A stretch of DNA of 64,000 nucleotides from Paraspadella gotoi. Taxonomy: Eukaryota; Chaetognatha. Position numbers and translations under genes: made by a program. The notes beneath the pieces are model-generated. The model had not been told where the DNA came from. It made no database searches and was given only the letters and a program-made list of their open reading frames with translations. Each line of letters opens with the position of its first letter. The stretch's first letter is position 1. This document shows positions 1 to 11,491 of this stretch, piece by piece. The stretch spans positions 8,551,008 through 8,615,007 of the forward strand of contig CM119268.1 of assembly GCA_051294375.1 (NCBI GenBank), written 5' to 3'.

Positions 1-2204
1 TCGTTAAAAATTTTTTTTTTTAAAAGACAGCTTTCTATCTAAACGCAGCTTCTCATCGGCGATAATGTTGTTCTTCCGTTTTGGCGATGAGAACCCAGAA
101 ATAACATTCAGTTACCAAAAAAGATTTAGAGCCGAATGTCGTCACTTCCGCCCCAAAGGAAAAAAAAGGAAACCTTTTGCTTTCACTGATTCCGAAAAAG
201 TCGAAGGTGCATCGAAAATCCGGAGCCAACTACGGATTTTCTTTTCTCCCTTTTTTCCTCACTCTGCTCACCTCGAAACAACTCCACAAAAAAACAAAAC
301 ACGTTTGTTAATAAACAAAAGTCAGAATGCGAGAAAACGAAAAGGCGCCGAGATGAAAAGTCAAGGTAAAAAAATGCAGGAGAGAGAGAGAGAGAGAGGT
401 TGCAGGAGCATGCAGCCCTTCCTATCCTTTCCGCCCCCTCCCCCCCATTTCCACCTCCCCGAAGAACTCGAAGAGTCGCGACTCGAACTCGGCGGAGATC
501 GAGATCTCGACGCCGCCGCCGCCGCCGCCGCCGCCGGCTCGACGCCCAACCGAGCCGACCTCGCCGCTTCTAATTACACTGGAATGAATTCCCAAGCGGC
601 GGAGAGAGAGGAAGGGCCGGGGGGAGAAAACAGAGGCTAAAGAGAGAACTCGAAACGGGCATCGGATTTGGAGAGAAGAGTGAAAGCATATTATTATTAA
701 GGGGTTGATGGAGATGAGATAAGGAACGCTCAGTGATTGGCAAAGAAACTAAAGGAAACTGCAAAAGGTGCCAAATACGAACATTTTGATTGTTTATTAA
801 TGATTGTCTTATATTTATCTCAAACGTAAAAAAACGCTAACTTGGAATATATGTAAGTCAACTGATAATCGCAAAGGAACTCTGAATTATAGCGACAAGC
901 TTTGTACTCACATGTTGTTAGTAGTAGATGGACTAAGGTCCGGCATTACACAAAACAACCTTTCTTCAAACGTACTAATTTTGATTGTTTCTCTCGACTT
1001 AGCGCGAGCGTTTAAATGGAGCAATGGAGTTTAGATTACGGGATAAGTCAAACATATTAAAGAAAAAACGACGCGTGATTTCGCAACTTGTGTTTTCGTT
1101 TTCATGACACAATCTTAAATAGGTTAAAAATTCAACCGTGGAGAAGAAAATTGTTTTTCTTGTGGCCTCAACGATTTTCCAGATTAAACGATATTATTTC
1201 AAGGGAAATGATTGTTACAAAACGAAAAACTTATACGATAGGAGTGTCGACACGAGTATGAATAAGCGCCCGCACATTTAGAACTGTGAAGACGCCTTAA
1301 GAGGCTCGACCGAGGTTTTCTGAGAACGAGTCAGACCAAATGTTTCCAACTAAACATCACGTGACCAACGGCTCGTCCAATCAAAAGACGGATAAAAACA
1401 GAACGCATCTGCGAACATTTTCGCAAACTTGGAACTACCTCTTAATATTGTTTCCTTATTTTTTTACCTCATTCACCTTTCTCTTTGACAATTGCCAATG
1501 AAAAATTTAGAATGAGTACAAGCTCAAAAAAAAATTTATACATTTTTAAGTATACTTTCAATGAACAAAAAATTTCTTCTAGTAATTATTTTTTTAATAT
1601 TTATTTATAGATAGGAAAGGCCAACAATTTTTTTTAAAAATTAAAAATTTTAAGACGGTCGGCGAAAGTAAAAGTAACCCCATCTAGCCCCATATTGACA
1701 AGATTTATATAATTTTAATACCATACTAATCAGTTTCCGAATCGTTTATTTCCTCCGTACACAAGAGATTTACAATACAAGGACCACCCATTCATTACAT
1801 ATATATTACCTTAAATCGTTTTAGAGCCGGAGTGAAAATTCCTCACTGATCAATTCCGGATTGCGAAGCGTCACCAGGCCTCACCAGGTCGATGCTCTTT
1901 CACGCAAATGATGACGACGACATTTTTTAAGAATTCAACTTTGGCGACTAAATTGATCAATCACACTGCTAAAAGTGGCCAAGCATTAGCCAAAAACTTA
2001 ATATAATTTGGGGAAAAAATCATCTTTATATACCGTAAATATTTATAGGTGAGATATACCACTCACCTACACATTAACATCATCTATTATAAATAAACAT
2101 AAATTTGAAATTAAATATATATGCAGTTTCTTGAATTTCGCAGGCAATAAAAGTCAATTAAATAGATCTAGATCACCTTTCAAGTTCAGCCATGGGTAAT
2201 TAAT
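1..2204. other. No confident gene; GC-rich low-complexity block then AT-rich spacer
   Basis: The first 640 bases hold an open frame on the + strand, but it is dominated by low complexity: a GA run near 380-400, a C-rich run near 430-450 and a (GCC)n tract near 511-535 that reads as poly-Ala on both strands. No splice signals or family motif support a protein. From about 780 to 2200 the DNA is AT-rich with no exon-like GC-rich island. It could be an upstream regulatory region or an untranslated exon of a gene outside the window. Confidence 0.5.
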
Positions 2205-3527
2205 TTAAATCCTGGCTCCCTTTCTTTTCCTCCTCGAGTCTGTCGTCGGCGCCGCTTCCGCCAATTCGGCGACGCCGTCCAAGCCCTCGAAGCGCTCTTC
2301 GGCGCCCCTCTCACTTCGAGCACCACGCGTCATTCTCGAAGAGGGCTTCAACTCGATGATGCTCTTCGACGCGGAGAATTTCGGCGAAGCGCCGACGGCG
2401 AAGTAGGTCGAAACTTTTGGCACCTGAGCCACGGCTGGTGTTGAAATTTTCCCCCGTGGCGCCTCCGCCACTAAAGGAGGAGCCGAATCGTGGACGGCGA
2501 CTGGCTCAGGCGCGACTTGTTCTTTGGTAGACATCGTGGTCGTTGTTGTGGTTTTTGTTAATGTTATTGCCTGGCTTGATAAGACGGGCGCCGGGAGGCA
2601 CCCGGGCAACATGGATGACGGCCGGCACTCGGGTAAGATGGAAGCTGGGCGGCACTCTGGCAAAACGGATGAAGGGCGGCAGTCGGGCAAGATGGCATAG
2701 GAGCGGCAATTGGGCAAGAACGAAGAACGAGGGATTTCCAAAAAAGAGGCGGGGGGTGGCGTATTATCGGTGAAAATATTTCTGTTTCGGGGCGGCATGG
2801 AGGCGGCACCTCCGGGACACTGGTGGTCGTTGAGTACTTTATACGACTTGGGCGCGACACGAGGATGAGGAAGGCTGGACTGACCGGAGAAGTGTTTGAG
2901 AGTAGAAACGTAATTACCCCGATTCAACGAGAATGGAATAGATCTACTCGTCGCGGACAGATGCATCTGCGGGCTTGGCTCTTGGGAAGGAAAACAGGAT
3001 TTGGGCTCTAAAAAACTGCGATACAGAGACAAAGGTGGAGGTGGTTGAGGCAAGGGAGTCGGCGGCGGCGGCGGCGGCGGCGGCGGGTGCATCAGATCAA
3101 ATGGATTGTTCCAAACTAGTTCGCCTCCAACTCCGCCGCTAACGCAAGGTCCCGGAGGTTCGGTCGAATATTGCGACTCCGGACGAAACGAAGTACGGGG
3201 GATTTTCCGGCGAACTTCTTCCTCCTCCGTCGCTTTGGCTTCGTCGTCTCCGTCGTCCTCGTCGTCGTCATCGTCGATAAAAGGTAAGAAATTCGGACAA
3301 CAAGATCGGTGTCTCGGGAAGAGCTTTAGGTAGCTGGTGGCTCCGAACGTGAGGGAAGCGGCGCTTTGACCTATCTCGAAAAGGCGTACCGCGTCTCGCT
3401 GGACGCATGGGAGACAAATCAGGTCCTCTTGGCCCAAAAGTTGATCGTGCATCAACTTGGATGCTTCTGCGGCGTTTTTGTAGATAGTCGAGCAGAGGGA
3501 GAGGAGGACGTGCCAATCGGTCTCCAT
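2205..3527 (-). CDS. Single-exon proline-rich protein of unknown function (440 aa)
   Basis: One uninterrupted frame; the first true ATG is at 3527 (an upstream in-frame TTG is not needed). I do not recognise the family. Layout: an N-terminal 75 residues of ordinary composition that look folded and helical, with several Cys; an Asp/Glu-rich acidic run at about 85-107; a poly-Pro stretch at about 148-165; then a low-complexity tail. Residues about 267-317 (bases 2577-2729) hold five imperfect 9-residue repeats of the form S-[VIM]-L-P-[DE]-C-R-P-[SA]. The C-terminus is basic (RRKRKG). No signal peptide or membrane segment. Coding-like GC-rich codon use against AT-rich flanks supports a real gene, although repeats inflate its length. 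A regulatory or scaffold protein is possible but unproven. Confidence 0.6.
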   Translation of the reverse strand: METDWHVLLSLCSTIYKNAAEASKLMHDQLLGQEDLICLPCVQRDAVRLFEIGQSAASLTFGATSYLKLFPRHRSCCPNFLPFIDDDDDEDDGDDEAKATEEEEVRRKIPRTSFRPESQYSTEPPGPCVSGGVGGELVWNNPFDLMHPPPPPPPPPTPLPQPPPPLSLYRSFLEPKSCFPSQEPSPQMHLSATSRSIPFSLNRGNYVSTLKHFSGQSSLPHPRVAPKSYKVLNDHQCPGGAASMPPRNRNIFTDNTPPPASFLEIPRSSFLPNCRSYAILPDCRPSSVLPECRPASILPECRPSSMLPGCLPAPVLSSQAITLTKTTTTTTMSTKEQVAPEPVAVHDSAPPLVAEAPRGKISTPAVAQVPKVSTYFAVGASPKFSASKSIIELKPSSRMTRGARSERGAEERFEGLDGVAELAEAAPTTDSRRKRKGARI

Positions 3528-3584
3528 GATGGACAAGCTCTTGGAAAACTATCAAACGCAGATTTAACGAGAGCAAATTCGTGA

Positions 3585-4355
3585 ATATGGCTTAAACGCT
3601 AAAAATACTTTTACATAATTTTCTATCATTTCATTATATTAAATGTATTTCTCCTAATATGAATAAATTCATGAGTAATTGAAATTTTGTTATGCAAATC
3701 TCTCGGTTGATCGATAACGAGCCAGCGATCTATGAATAGAAAAACATTTTCGAAGACATGAAACACAATCCGTAGTTATCGGACATAATTTTCTTTCTAA
3801 TAATCATTGTGGTACACGAATTCATGAAAAGCATTCTACTTATTTAATGTATGGTTTACTTGGCAAAGATTTAATTAATTTTTATTCAAGGAAAACATGA
3901 AAATATGAATAGTAAACCTACACTAAGCTGCTTTAAAAGGCATAACTTTAATTTCTCACCAGTTAACTAAAGAATAGAGCCTTTATAAAAAAAACAAATG
4001 AAATAAATAAGACTTGGGAAACGAAAAACTTGCATTTCCGTAAAAGTAAACATCAGAATACACGTCATTTGATGAAATAAAGAATGAAAAAAAAAATGGA
4101 GACAAAAATGGAAGAAGAGGTAAAACAGAAACATTTCGACAAAGAGGCAGGCCGGAGGGGGGGAGGGACGAGTTGGTGCAGGGAGCTCATAAGAAACTCG
4201 GTATTTTAAGGTCTAATTATAGAAAACCATTGCTCTGATTTTTTTTGTTTCGAATTGATAATAAAAAAAAAATACATCATAGTTCTACTTAAGCATTAAG
4301 CGATACTAAATTCAACGTATTTTAATCAATTCCGATTTAGACAAAGCGACTGAGA
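3585..4355. other. AT-rich intergenic spacer
   Basis: About 770 bases between the upstream end of the Pro-rich gene and the micro-ORF behind RBM25. I see no exon-like segment, RNA gene or repeat structure beyond A-rich runs near 4085-4100 and 4262-4272. Confidence 0.6.
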
Positions 4356-4511
4356 CTAAACGGACTCTCGGCTTTCATGAGGGGTCATTTGGCCGGTGGT
4401 CATCGCAAGGAGTTTTTTCCCCACTTTCCTCGCCGAGTTTGTCTTCCGTTGTCGTCGCGATAGAAGAATGATGCCAGAGATCAGCGCCGAAAGTCCCAAA
4501 TAACTAATCAT
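4356..4511 (-). CDS. Possible 51-aa single-pass membrane micro-protein
   Basis: ATG at 4511 to TAG at 4356-4358, beginning only 24 bases after the RBM25 stop codon and on the same strand. An in-frame TAA lies 2 codons upstream of the ATG, so this is not an RBM25 extension. The product starts with a hydrophobic segment (YLGLSALISGIILLS, residues 4-18) followed at once by RRQRK and a basic, hydrophilic tail, as in single-pass mitochondrial or ER micro-proteins. The stretch is clearly GC-richer than its flanks, as real exons here are. It may be a separate small gene, a second cistron in the RBM25 3'UTR, or chance. I know no matching family. Confidence 0.35.
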   Translation of the reverse strand: MISYLGLSALISGIILLSRRQRKTNSARKVGKKLLAMTTGQMTPHESRESV

Positions 4512-4534
4512 CCCAATTTATTTCCTTTTTTTGT

Positions 4535-7500
4535 TTAGTATTTGACGAGGCCTAACTTTTTCGCTTCAGTTTCGTAAATAAGCAGACGCCACATCTTGAC
4601 GACGAAGACCTCCGCCTCGTCGTCCAAAACCATCTGTACGTCCTCCAGTATTGTGCGAGGAGAGCTTTTCGAAACGACCTAAATCGGAAAATAAATACAT
4701 TCAACCCTCACTCTCCGATAGGCTATTTGGTATTTATATTCCCCCCCCCCAAACTCGCCTTCTGACAAATGTAGTCGACGAGAGATTGCTCCTCCTCGCC
4801 GATGTACTCTATGATCTTTTTGTTGATCCAAGGTTTAATGCGCTTTTCCATCAAAGACGAGTCCACCATCTTCCACTCGAGAGAGAATTCGAAGAGCTCC
4901 TCCTTCGAAGTCGGGATTCGCTCTGTCGCGGGAAACAAAACGATGAGAATTTCTTGCAGCAGGAAACCCAAAGAAATCCCAGCTGCTCGATTCCTTACCA
5001 ATCAACTGTTTGATGGCCTTCTTCTTTTCCTCCGTTGTCAGAGGCTTCGTGGGTGGGGCTTCGTCAACGCGAGCCTTCTTGGGCGTTGGCGCCACGGGCT
5101 CGGAGGAATCCTCGTCTTCCTCGGCGAAGGCTTCGTTGGGCTGCTGCAGTTTCTTCCGCTTAGCCTCGACCTTACCCTCCCCGCCGAGCCGAAGGCCTTG
5201 GAAACCGATGGGACGGGAGTGCGGGTCCGCTTCTCCCGGTGACTGGGCAAAAAATAGCTTACAAGATAAGAAAACAAAAAAGAAAGAATATGCTGTGGGG
5301 GTATATTCACACCGCCTCACGTCCACCATCGTTCGGCCAAATCCATAGGCTCAGAGGGGGAACACACCATCCCAGGCGTAGTGTTCCATCCACAGTCCTA
5401 ACGACTTCCCTCTGCGTTGGCAAAACGAAACCGTCCTAGGGTAACCGCGCCAGTGACTGGATGCGTCACTAAGGGTCGGAAGCGCCCCCAAAAGTCAACA
5501 GTGAGATGCCCCATCCCAATGGACATCACAGGCAACCCGGCTGCTGCCATAATGCTTAATTTACACTAACCTTGGGCTGTCGACCACTTCCCCGTTTCAT
5601 CCGCGCGTCCCACGTTTCTTGCGAATCGGCTTCCCCTTCAAAGGAAGGTCTTGACTGCGACTCAGGTCGGGACGACGCGGGCTGATGGAGGTGACCGTTG
5701 TGAGGTTGGGGATAGGCGGGGGCGTTAAACGAGGGGGACTCGGCTCCTCCGGCGTCGAAACCGGTATCGTAGTCGGCGTCTGAAGAAAAAAAAATGATTA
5801 ATTTAATCACATCCAAAGTCTAAACCTGTCCGAAACCAACCGGGAGAGTTATCCGGCGACGGGGAATTCCGATTCGGTGGTACCGCCGGCGGTTGTTGAA
5901 TGGGCGCGACCTCCCGGTGAACGGCGGGCGCGGGAGGTGGCGCAGCGCCAAGGGAGGAGCGTCGCCGCCGGCGCCGTTCCTCCAACCCGGCGGCGTCTTC
6001 GTCCTCGTCGTCTTCGGTTGCCGCGCCGAGTCGACGAGCAATCTTGGCATCGTGATGAACAGGTACGCCGCCATCTTCGTCGATGGAGCCGCGGCGTTTG
6101 CCGTTTCCGGCGGATTTGTTGTTGTCGTCCTCCTCGCCAACGCTGATGACGAGACGCTCCTCGGAAGCCATTCGGTCGTCCTTTCGAATCTCCTGGGAAG
6201 ATATGGGGTTAAAACCATCGCATCATCGCCGTACCGAAGAAATCTTAGCTTACCTCTTTGAGCTGCGAAGCAGAGGTAAGATGCAGCATGGGTCTCAGAT
6301 GACGGCTCAAATTTTCGTCCAATCGGATGATTTCGTCAGAATTTTCGTCGTGACCTTGCAATAGACGAGGAGGAAAATAAAATTTAAAAAAAAACGGAAC
6401 GAACAAGAGGGTAAGAAAGGGAAATTATAAATAATATGTATATGTTATTACTAACCCGCCTCCTTAAGTTTGGACTTGATGTCATCGATCTCCTCTTTCT
6501 CTTTCTGTCGGTCGCGACTGTCCTCGGCGGCCTCCATATCGCGCGCCTTCATCCGCCGCGCCAACGCCGACCCCTGGTAGTACTTGGGATCGTCGCGAAG
6601 GTCGTCGTAATCTTCTAGGAATTCCTTCAATCTGAAAAGAGATCCGAGGTGCACTAAGTTTCCTCGAGTATCGAACTCAACCGCTCTGGTTCCCGGCCAC
6701 CTTCCCTTACCGCCTAGCTTCTTTCGATATCTCCGTCTTTCTGTTCTGCTCGGCCCGTTCTTCCTCCTTGTACTCGGCTCGTCGCTTTCTCTCTCGCGCC
6801 TCCCAATTGTGAAGGCGCTGAGCAAAAGGAACATACAATTTCAAGTAAATACCTAAACAACAACAAATACAATGGCGAGACGTTAGACGGAGCGACTCAC
6901 CTCTTGATAAGCGACTTCCTTATCGCGAAGTTTTCTTTCCATCTTCTTTCGCTCGTACTCCTCTTCTTCGTCCTCCTTATCGCGGTCGCGATCGCGAGTT
7001 CTGAATCGAAAAGACAGGAGACAGATTAAATAAAATATATCTCTCGGTCGGCTATTCCGTCATTTAACCTGTCCGCGTTCCTCCTCGACTCGAAAGCGCT
7101 GGCAACGGACATTGCAGAACGGTCGTCCTCGATCTGCGAACGACTGCGTTCATGATCGCCGCGTTCACCGCGTTCGGTGCGGTCTCCCCGTTCGCCGCGT
7201 TCACCGCGTTCGCCGCGTTCACCGCGGTCGCCTCGGTCGCCTCGGTCGCCTCGGTCACCTCGGTCCCCGCGATCAACGCGGTCACCTCGTTCTCCGCGCT
7301 CCGAGCGCTCGTTACGTTCTCCTCTTCCGCCTCTGTCGCCGCGGTCCCCGCGGTCGCCACGGTCGCCCCTCTCGCCTCGATCGGCCGACGCGCGCGCTTG
7401 CGAAGATGATTTTCGACTGCGAGTCGACGGTGACGCCGATCGTGACTTGGATCTTAAAAATAAATATATATAATATTATAGATTATATACTGCATACCGA

Positions 7501-9760
7501 TTGGAAAACCTGAGTCTCCCTACCTCGAGGGCGACTTGGGAGACCGCGACCTCCGTCTTTCCTCCTCCCTCTCCCTCCGCTCCCTCTCCTCCCTTCGCCG
7601 CATCCGATCCTTTTCCGCTTGCTCCATCTCCGCGCGGATCTTCTCCTTTTCCGCCTCGTGCTTCTCTCGAATGAGACGCTCTCGCTCCTTCTCTCGCTCC
7701 TTTCGCTCCCGCTCCGTCGCGTCGCTTTCCTGAATGGAGGAAAGGAAAGGGGGGCAAAAAAGGCGGGAAGGAGGAGGAGGGAAGGGGGGGGGTTGTGTTT
7801 GGATTAGAGAAGACGAAAGATTCGAACAAACATTAGCATTTCCTAAAGCGTCGCTTGTCTCCGCAGCTTTGTTTTACATAGTATCTGATTTGTAAACTAG
7901 CTTCCTAATAAACTGTTGGGGAAAAAAAAAGCTAAGCCCAATACCAACGTTTCGCAATAAGTGACAATCAAAAGAATTCAATTTATTTGGTAAAACAGAT
8001 TTGTATTACTTGAGTGAAGACCGCGTGACATCGGGATGCCTGGTGCCAATAGAGAGCCGACGGTAGGGGGGCAGCGAGATCGAAACACAGTTACCCGGCT
8101 GTTTATTGATAAAGGAAACCCAAAACAACATTCTCGCCGAAAAGATGTCGATGATACTTATTAACTTAAAACAACTACGAATGTTTTGAATTCATGCTAA
8201 TCTTTTGAATTTCGTAAGGTACGGTATAAAAATGGTACCTTAAAACGTACATGACATGTGGACTAGCCTGGTTAGAGATTCCATAGAAGAATAACCGAGA
8301 AGTACGATAGTGAAATCGTTGCCACTATTTTCATTAAAATTTTTGTTTCATTTTTGAGTTTTGCAGAATTCAGATGCAAACGAAGTTTTTAAAGTTTCTT
8401 TGTTTAATTTTTTATTGGAGACTGACGTTACGGCTGAATTTTTCTTTTTTTTGGCTGATAAACCACCTGAAAAGTCTAATCCCCGACTCTCTAAGTAATG
8501 AATCAAATTCGATAGTACAATAGATTTGTAACAATAAGAAAATGGCAAAACGTACTGAGGTGTTTTTGATAGCCCTTACCTATAAGTCTTCACGAGTATC
8601 GCTCGTCGCCTTGGAACTGATAAAGCAACACGAAGCAGTAGTTCACAACATTCTCATTTTTTAAACTGAGAGTCAATATTAAACGGTCATAATTCTTGTA
8701 AATTTTACACATCAATTGATCTTTCACAGCATTCACAACACTTATGATATTTATACAACTATAACTTTCCCATTTGTCATAAAACACGTTTCAACTAAAA
8801 AAAAGCAAACCGGTAACATACAAACATTTTAAACTAACCTTTTCGAACTTAACCGCGCGACGCGCTCTGAAAAGAAAAGTTTGGGAGTGGCGGCAGCCGC
8901 GCCTACCTCATACAAGATTTTATCCTGCAAACAAGTTTTCAAGTCGGCGTCGACATCAATCGGGTGGAAAAGTAGAGTGTGATATTTCCAAATTTCTTCC
9001 GCTGACGGTGGGGGTGGAGTGAATCCAACACCCCAAAGCCAGACTGTTCCTGTTTTTGATGACACGACAACAAAAGACATATTTTTCGCTGATTGCGTTA
9101 AGACCGGACACCATTTTCACGATGACAGACGTCAACTATTAACGTAAAATCGTAACGGGACCTTCACGATTGAGTGAGTCCGACGATATATATAAGGGTG
9201 TTTATTTATTATCTCTATTTTTTCCACCCTCAGGTAAAAGAGAGCTAAAATCAAAAAAAGCCCATTACCTTGTATGTTTGACGGAAATGCTCGATTTCGC
9301 GTCTCAGCATCGCCTTTTTCTCTTCCTCCATATCAATGCCATCCAGTTTCTATTAAGAGGAAAATCATCGTATGACTTCAGGAGAATATGAAGAAAATAA
9401 AAATTAACCAAAATAGGAGTGGGTGACTCACATTTCTTTCGAAATCCTCCAGAACCTTGTGCGTAGTTACGTGCGCCATTTCCAACTTGGAGTTGAGTTT
9501 TCGCGCATCAGGCTGTTTGGTTTTGGAATCGTCGGCGTCCAAGACTATGGGTTCCTCACTGCTTTTTCCGACTGAAGGGTGCAAGGCATTACCGTATTTC
9601 TTCCGTCAATTTCTACACCGCAATCGTTTAAACCTACCGGAAACTTGCGAACTGGATCTCGTACTTCTTTCCGCGCTGCTCTCCTTTTCCTTTTCCACAG
9701 CGCTTTTTTCTGAAAGGAACGACAAAAGAGTTAATAAAGGCCGTTGCACCCTCTTTCACC

Positions 9761-9812
<52 letters not shown>

Positions 9813-10826
9813 GGCCAACTTAATGTCGTTCGCGTACTCCCGCATGATGGCCTCGAGGCCGGCTTTGGCGATGCGGTCTTCCCTCAGCACCTCCTCGTCG
9901 AGGACCTCCTCCTCCTCTTCTTCCGCGTCCTTTCCTTCCTCCTTGTCCTTCCCGTCCTCGTATCTTTTGGGTTTGGAGACGATGACGCCGCCGCCGGCTT
10001 TGTTGCGCTGTGAGAGAGTAAGGTTCCACGATCGGATTGGAAAAAAGTGACTGGCGAAAAAAAAGAAATTCTTACCTTGTAATTGTCGAGCTGCTGTTTG
10101 GTTTTTGCATCGACCTTGACAACCAGCTTCTTATCGGCGATTTCCCATTCGTGAAGGAGTCGAATGCAACGCATTGCCGCTTCGGGATCTGCAAACTCAC
10201 AGAAACCGAAAGCCTAGAAGTGAAAAGAAATTGATTATTTACCGTCGGAGATAACCGACAGCACGGCAGAGGTGGCGCCCAGAGGATCGATTTACCTGCA
10301 ACTTTCCGGAGGCGCCCTGAACGCGTTTCCAGGTTAGCACGTTGCCGCATCGTCCGAGAAGTTCTTTCACCATTTTGTCGCTAGCCTTGTCAGAAATGTT
10401 CCCTAGAGAGAAGAAACAAGGTAATCGAGGAGGACTGAAATAGTATAAGCCCTAATTCCAATATAATTTTAATTGTCCAAGAGCTCACCAACAAAAACCG
10501 TGGTTGGAGGAGCCTTGACCTCCATTGGGGCAGTCGGGAAAGGTGGTCGGGGCCGCGGGGGCATGGGTCGCGGTCCGCGGTTCATGAATCCAGGTGGCGC
10601 GGTCATAAACATGTTACCTGAAAAAAAAAATGTAGGGTTGCCAAAATCCAACGAGCGACAAAGTACAGACAGTTTTGACATTTACGTTATCCGCGAAATT
10701 ATTTTCGAACGATTGAGACGTACCTGGCATCGGAGGCATTGGCATCATCGGGTAGTTACCCCAAGGAGGGTAACCCGGTCCCGGAGGCGGGGCTGAAACT
10801 GGCGGACGGGCACCATTGAACGCCAT
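4535..10826 (-). CDS. RBM25: RNA-binding protein 25 (RBM25, RRM + RE/RGD-rich + PWI), 19 exons, 1055 aa
   Basis: Nuclear splicing and 3'-end processing factor. Exons (5' to 3'): 10724-10826, 10489-10617, 10296-10402, 10076-10213, 9812-10007, 9638-9709, 9432-9571, 9269-9349, 7524-7729, 7069-7452, 6901-7000, 6711-6817, 6456-6631, 6254-6354, 5826-6192, 5571-5779, 4999-5242, 4759-4922, 4535-4678; the frame closes exactly. Exon 1 gives a Pro/Met-rich N-terminus; exons 2-4 an RRM (TTVFVGNIS, then AFGFCEF); exons 9-12 the charged domain with the conserved ERKKMERKLRDKE and LHNWE blocks; exon 13 LKEFLEDYDDLRDDPKYY; exons 17-19 the C-terminal PWI domain (RIKPWINKKIIEYIGEEE...VKMWRLLIYETEAKKLGLV). Exon 10 replaces the vertebrate RE/RD run with RGD/RGE triplets. 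The exon 18 donor is GC (GCGAGT). Intron 8 is unusually long (1.5 kb) and intron 16 holds a SINE-like repeat. Confidence 0.97.
5288..5554 (-). mobile_element. SINE/MITE-like repeat, family 1, copy 1
   Basis: About 267 bases in RBM25 intron 16 that match, in reverse orientation, 27573-27825 at roughly 80% identity over the whole length. Shared landmarks in element orientation: ATTATGGCA...GCCGGGTTGCC at the start, GGGATGGGGCATCTCACTG, a middle CAGTCACTGGCGCGGTTA, and GAGGCGGTGTGAATATACC at the end. No coding potential and no clear terminal inverted repeats. The segment GGCATCTCACTG...CTTCCGACCC loosely resembles Pol III A/B boxes, so a tRNA-derived SINE is possible. Confidence 0.7.
7730..9268 (-). 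other. RBM25 intron 8 (long)
   Basis: 1.54 kb, against 60-350 bases for most other RBM25 introns. Apart from the ORF at 8829-9080 and a pyrimidine/purine-rich stretch just upstream of exon 9, it is AT-rich and holds nothing I can name. Confidence 0.6.
8829..9080 (-). CDS. Unexplained ORF inside RBM25 intron 8
   Basis: ATG at 9080 opens an 83-codon frame in the one long RBM25 intron, on the same strand. The first 57 residues have protein-like composition (TVWLWGVGF, then EEIWKYHTLLFHP) and moderate GC. A possible donor (GAG|GTAGGC) follows at about residue 57 with a pyrimidine-rich CTTTTCTTTTCAG 40 bases later, but joining them produces an early stop. Further downstream (8350-8790) only AT-rich weak candidates remain. 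It may be the first exon of a small nested gene, or an alternative exon. Function unknown. Confidence 0.25.
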   Translation of the reverse strand: MSFVVVSSKTGTVWLWGVGFTPPPPSAEEIWKYHTLLFHPIDVDADLKTCLQDKILYEVGAAAATPKLFFSERVARLSSKRLV

Positions 10827-10849
10827 TGTTTCTTTTCGATAAGACGGTT

Positions 10850-11491
10850 GTACGTGAGTTTTTACTCAAAATTCCGAAACATAATAAAGTTTCCACAAAA
10901 AACGAATTCTGTAGCACGTCTAAAAGGCGTATCAGAAAAAATAAAAGTTGAGAAGTATTAGCAAAAAATAAGTAACGAAAAATATTGTCGAGGAGGTTAT
11001 CTCATTAAAGTTCAAAATATTGAGGAATTTAATTAGGAAGGTTGCTTTCAGAATCCGTAAAAGAAAAGATTTTCGGCAGTGTAGCTAAATATTTTATCCA
11101 CATAGTTTATATACATTTATACTATAACTGTAATAGTATATAGTACTGGGAACCGAAAAACAATGATTTTATCATAAAATATAGAAAAAAATATCTTCAA
11201 GCTATATTAATACAATTGAGTAAATTTTCATTGACTCATAGCCCATAAATCCGATAAAAAAATAATAAATTCAAAAATTTCACCCCGTCACTGACAAACA
11301 GCAAAATTATGTACGGAACAAGTAAAATGATTAAAACAAAAATAATAAGTAGCTGGAAGGGTAAATAAAATGTGGAAAAGAGATTTCACATCGTAAAATT
11401 TTTAACGTTTCAAAAGAATCAAAAGCTTTTCGTCAATGTTCGAATTCTATCACAGACATGAGCACTACACACACATAAAGAGAGCGACGAA
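10850..11491. other. AT-rich spacer between RBM25 and SLC13
   Basis: About 640 bases of AT-rich DNA. It must contain the RBM25 promoter and the SLC13 3'UTR (both genes on the - strand). I see no further gene or repeat. Confidence 0.6.

Noticed and set aside
65-640. 191-codon ORF on +
   Set aside because: Composition is dominated by GA, C and GCC repeats, open on both strands, with no domain or splice evidence.
7112-7513. Long + strand ORFs with RSPRSP, HRVRRVHR or ASVASV repeats
   Set aside because: They are other-frame readings of the RGD/RGE repeat in RBM25 exon 10, which fits the phase of its neighbours.
9744-10050. Ser/Leu-rich + ORFs across (TC)n near 9766-9810
   Set aside because: Microsatellite translation plus antisense of RBM25 exon 5.
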